From Holtiella tumoricola (GTDB lineage: Bacteria; Bacillota; Clostridia; Lachnospirales; Cellulosilyticaceae): a stretch of 64,000 nt of DNA. Position numbers and translations under genes: made by a program. Below the pieces are notes generated by a model that was not told the DNA's origin, did not search any database, and saw only the letters and a list, made by a program, of their open reading frames with translations. Within the stretch, counting starts at the first letter, position 1, and each line of letters starts with the position of its first letter. The stretch spans positions 62,001 through 126,000 of the forward strand of contig NZ_JAQIFT010000043.1 in the NCBI RefSeq assembly GCF_027857615.1. The letters are read 5' to 3'. Shown here in pieces: positions 61,221-64,000 of the stretch.

Positions 61221-61565
61221 ATAGATTCACTCTCTATTTTAATGGATAATTTTAAGTATCTTATAATAGCATTTTGAATGTATAAAGTTTGAGTAAAGTA
61301 TAAGTTAAGTATAATTGTTTTAAACTAAAGTACAAGTATTTTATATGAGTGAGCAGAATATATACTAATAAGATTCATTAAAAATAAACAGATGGAAGGG
61401 GAATTTGAGGAAATAGGAGAAATGTTAGAAAAATTAGCAGCACATTATAAAGAAGTTGAAATAAAAAAATATTTTGTACAAGAATAGTATAAGAAAAGAC
61501 ATCGCCAAAAGATAATGAATGGGCTATAATGTAGGATGGTTTAAAAAAGTAAGGAGAGTATTAAT
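61221..61565. other. 345-bp intergenic region with a 31-codon ORF of doubtful value
   Basis: An ATG at 61392 opens a frame to TAG at 61485-61487 (begins MEGEFEEIGEMLEKLAAHYK) without a ribosome site; it may be a gene remnant. A TATAAT at 61525-61530 with TCGCCA 17 bp upstream is the likely promoter of the MATE gene. Confidence 0.35.
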
Positions 61566-62927
61566 ATGACAAATGATATGACACAAGGCAAGCCTTTTAA
61601 GTTATTTATATGGTTTTCAATCCCATTACTTATTGGAAATGTCTTTCAACAACTTTACAGTATGGTAGATACCATTATTGTAGGGAAATTCTTAGGAGAA
61701 GAAGCGTTAGCAGCAGTAGGTTCAACAGGGTCTATGTTCTTCTTAGTTAATGGCTTTTTATTAGGACTTACCAGTGGGTTCTCCGTTATGGTTGCTCAAC
61801 GGTTTGGTGCCAAGGATGAAGAGAGTGTAAAAAAAGCCATTGCTAGTAATATTACATTGACTGTAATTGTAACCTTTATCGTGACAGTGGTTATGCTTTT
61901 GTTAAAAACACCACTTTTAAAGCTTATGAATACACCAGATAATGTTTTTAACTATGCAAATACATATATTACGATTATTTATGCGGGAATCTTTACCCAG
62001 GCATTTTATAACATGTCTGCAGGGATTTTACGTGCCTTAGGTGATAGTAAAACACCACTTTATTTCCTTATTATAGCTTCTATAGTAAATATCGTATTAG
62101 ACTTGGTATTTATTGTAAATTTAGATATGGGTGTAGCAGGCGCAGCTTATGCAACGAATATCGCTCAAGGTCTAGCAGCAGTACTCTGTCTTGTTTATAG
62201 TTATAGAAAATTCCATTTATTAAAACTCAAAAAAGAAGATTTTAAAGTGCCGGCAAGTTACTACCGTACACATTTTTGTATTGGACTTCCAATGGCATTA
62301 CAGTTTTCTATTACAGCCATTGGGGTTATGACACTTCAGAGTGCGATTAATATTTTTGGATCAAGTGTTATGGCTGCCTATACAGCAGCATCCAAAGTTA
62401 TTCAGCTCGTTATGCAACCAGTAGTAACTTATGGTGTATCTACAGCAACATTCGTAGGACAAAATCTAGGAGCGGGATTATATCATCGTATTCGTGAAGG
62501 AGTCAGAACAATTACCTTTATATCTATTGGTACAAGTATACTAGCAAGTGCCGTACTATTTATTTTTGGTAAAACACTTGTAGCATTCTTCCTTGACAAC
62601 CCTAGTCAAGAAGTAATAGGTTATGCAACTCAAGTTTTAAACTATGCAGGGATATTCTTTATACCTTTAGGACTTATTTTCGTTTACCGAAATGCCCTTC
62701 AAGCCATGGGACAGTCCTTTATACCGATGATGGCGGGGATGCTTGAACTGGTAGCTCGTGCAGTTGTTGCCTACACATTGCCAACTCTTATTGGCTTTAC
62801 AGGGATCTGTTTAGCAGACCCGGCAGCATGGATTGCAGCAGCCACACCACTTATCATTGTTTACTTTATTAAAATGCGTAAAGTAGAGCAGAGAATGGCT
62901 GTAGAGGGTAATTCAAAAACATTATAG
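61566..62927 (+). CDS. MATE family efflux transporter, first of a tandem pair
   Basis: 453 residues, twelve membrane helices. NorM/DinF-type start KPFKLFIWFSIPLLIGNVFQ, then QLYSMVDTIIVGKFLGEEAL, AGILRALGDSKTPL and RNALQAMGQSFIPM. AAGGAGAGT precedes the ATG. The next gene is a close copy that includes the promoter. It differs from the MATE protein at 3657 (MepA-like), so the window encodes two MATE subgroups. Substrate unknown. Confidence 0.93.
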   Translation: MTNDMTQGKPFKLFIWFSIPLLIGNVFQQLYSMVDTIIVGKFLGEEALAAVGSTGSMFFLVNGFLLGLTSGFSVMVAQRFGAKDEESVKKAIASNITLTVIVTFIVTVVMLLLKTPLLKLMNTPDNVFNYANTYITIIYAGIFTQAFYNMSAGILRALGDSKTPLYFLIIASIVNIVLDLVFIVNLDMGVAGAAYATNIAQGLAAVLCLVYSYRKFHLLKLKKEDFKVPASYYRTHFCIGLPMALQFSITAIGVMTLQSAINIFGSSVMAAYTAASKVIQLVMQPVVTYGVSTATFVGQNLGAGLYHRIREGVRTITFISIGTSILASAVLFIFGKTLVAFFLDNPSQEVIGYATQVLNYAGIFFIPLGLIFVYRNALQAMGQSFIPMMAGMLELVARAVVAYTLPTLIGFTGICLADPAAWIAAATPLIIVYFIKMRKVEQRMAVEGNSKTL

Positions 62928-63001
62928 TCTTAGCTATTAATCAATTATTTTAAAGACATAACAAGATATCCTAAGGATAGAAGACCTAAATAAAAAATAA
63001 G

Positions 63002-63048
63002 AAAAATTCTTCCACATAATGAAATAGATGTGGAGGAATTTTTTTTGT
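63002..63048 (+). terminator. Terminator between the two MATE paralogues
   Basis: AAAAATTCTTCCACA pairs with TGTGGAGGAATTTTT (one mismatch), then TTT. Confidence 0.85.
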
Positions 63049-63160
63049 AAACTTTAAGTAGAATATACTTAATGGAATGATTTAAAGAGAAATTTATATC
63101 GTCAAAAGACAAGGAATAGATTATAATGAAGGATGTTTAAAAAGTAAGGAGAGCATTAAT

Positions 63161-64000
63161 ATGACAAATGATATGACACAAGGCAAGCCTTTTAAGTTAT
63201 TTATATGGTTTTCAATCCCATTACTTATTGGAAATGTCTTTCAACAACTTTACAGTATGGTAGATACCATTATTGTAGGGAAATTCTTAGGAGAAGAAGC
63301 ATTAGCAGCAGTAGGCTCAACAGGCTCGATGTTCTTCTTGGTTAATGGATTTTTATTGGGACTGACCAGTGGGTTTTCGGTTATGGTTGCTCAACGGTTT
63401 GGCGCAAAGGATGAGGATAGTGTAAAAAAAGCAATTGCGAGTAATATAACACTTACAGTCATCCTAACCATTGTAGTGACAATAGTGATGCTAGCTTTAA
63501 AAACACCACTTTTAAAGCTTATGAATACACCAGAGAATGTATTTGGGTATGCAGATACGTATATTACGATTATCTATGCGGGGATTTTTACACAATCATT
63601 TTATAATATGTCTGCAGGGATTTTACGTGCGCTAGGGGATAGTAAAACACCTTTGTATTTCTTGATTTTAGCTTCTGTTGTAAACATTGTTTTAGACTTA
63701 GTTTTTATTGTAAACTTTGATATGGGTGTAGCAGGAGCGGCCCATGCGACCAATATCGCTCAAGGTTTAGCAGCAATACTTTGTCTTGTCTATAGTTATA
63801 AGAAGTTCCATTTATTAAAACTCAAAAAAGAAGATTTCAAAGTGCCAGCAAGTTACTACCGCACACATTTTTGTATTGGACTTCCTATGGCATTACAGTT
63901 TTCTATCACAGCCATTGGAATTATGACCCTTCAAAGTGCCATCAATATTTTTGGATCAAGTGTTATGGCAGCTTACACAGCGGCATCCAAGGTCATTCAG
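63161..64000 (+). CDS. MATE family efflux transporter, second of a tandem pair, 3' end outside the window
   Basis: 280 codons are visible and the frame is open at the window end. The protein starts with the same 50 or so residues as the 61566 gene (MTNDMTQGKPFKLFIWFSIP) and differs mainly in membrane segments (TVILTIVVTIVMLALKTP against TVIVTFIVTVVMLLLKTP). AAGGAGAGC precedes the ATG. A TATAAT at 63122-63127 with TCGTCA 17 bp upstream matches the promoter of the first copy, so the duplication took the control region with it. Confidence 0.93.
   Translation, partial: MTNDMTQGKPFKLFIWFSIPLLIGNVFQQLYSMVDTIIVGKFLGEEALAAVGSTGSMFFLVNGFLLGLTSGFSVMVAQRFGAKDEDSVKKAIASNITLTVILTIVVTIVMLALKTPLLKLMNTPENVFGYADTYITIIYAGIFTQSFYNMSAGILRALGDSKTPLYFLILASVVNIVLDLVFIVNFDMGVAGAAHATNIAQGLAAILCLVYSYKKFHLLKLKKEDFKVPASYYRTHFCIGLPMALQFSITAIGIMTLQSAINIFGSSVMAAYTAASKVIQ

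Noticed and set aside
61392..61487. 31-codon ORF MEGEFEEIGEM...
   Set aside because: No ribosome site and no recognisable family; mentioned only within the intergenic note as a possible remnant.

Overview
The window is AT-rich, densely coded DNA of a low-GC Gram-positive anaerobe, most likely a gut or rumen Clostridium relative (Lachnospirales/Cellulosilyticum-like). Evidence: strong AGGAGG-type ribosome sites, some with GTG or TTG starts; many Rho-independent terminators; a giant secreted enzyme ending in S-layer homology (SLH) domains; YesM/YesN-type sensor-regulator pairs beside carbohydrate ABC permeases; a one-piece tmRNA whose tag reads (A)ADNNFALAA. Genus is inference.

Layout. 1-7.3 kb is housekeeping: the end of a chemotaxis receptor, recQ, a MATE exporter divergent from a MerR regulator over a 19-bp-spacer promoter, a small membrane protein, smpB and ssrA (tmRNA). 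7.3-10.2 kb follows the 3' end of ssrA and looks like an accessory island: an SMC/ABC-like ATPase plus a 102-residue partner, bounded by two related copies of the ssrA 3' edge and its terminator. 10.5-19.7 kb is a sialoglycan locus: SGNH hydrolase, AraC regulator, CUT1 ABC transporter without an ATPase, Gfo/Idh/MocA oxidoreductase and secreted sialidase. 19.9-22.2 kb holds a FliB-like protein, a remnant of the 3' end of an SDR gene, a candidate ~510-nt structured RNA with its own promoter and terminator, and a truncated sugar O-acetyltransferase.

22.4-35.0 kb is a second glycan locus: solute-binding lipoprotein, sensor kinase and AraC-type response regulator, two permeases, GH20 hexosaminidase, Gfo/Idh/MocA oxidoreductase, FAD oxidoreductase and GH16-like enzyme. 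35.4-42.9 kb has an unknown 188-residue protein and a 2175-residue SLH-anchored sialidase carrying nine tandem 13-residue repeats. 43-45.7 kb has a DMT exporter divergent from an XRE-cupin regulator, then an SDR resembling 7-alpha-hydroxysteroid dehydrogenases. 45.8-57.6 kb is a third glycan locus: secreted GH30, DUF4838 protein, a third ABC transporter lacking an ATPase, a divergent sensor kinase/response regulator pair and an oxidoreductase. 57.7-64 kb returns to general functions: RlmI-like methyltransferase, RluF-like pseudouridine synthase, pentapeptide-repeat protein, PHP phosphoesterase and tandem MATE exporters, the last cut by the window edge.

How it works together (inference): secreted sialidases, GH30 and the S-layer-bound enzyme trim host or plant glycans; three CUT1 importers, probably sharing an ATPase encoded elsewhere, take up the products under AraC/YesMN control; cytoplasmic GH20, GH16-like and NAD/FAD oxidoreductases process them. 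No sialic-acid catabolic genes (nanA/nanE/nagA) are in the window. The least explained items are the structured RNA near 21.3-21.8 kb and the ssrA-adjacent ATPase island.
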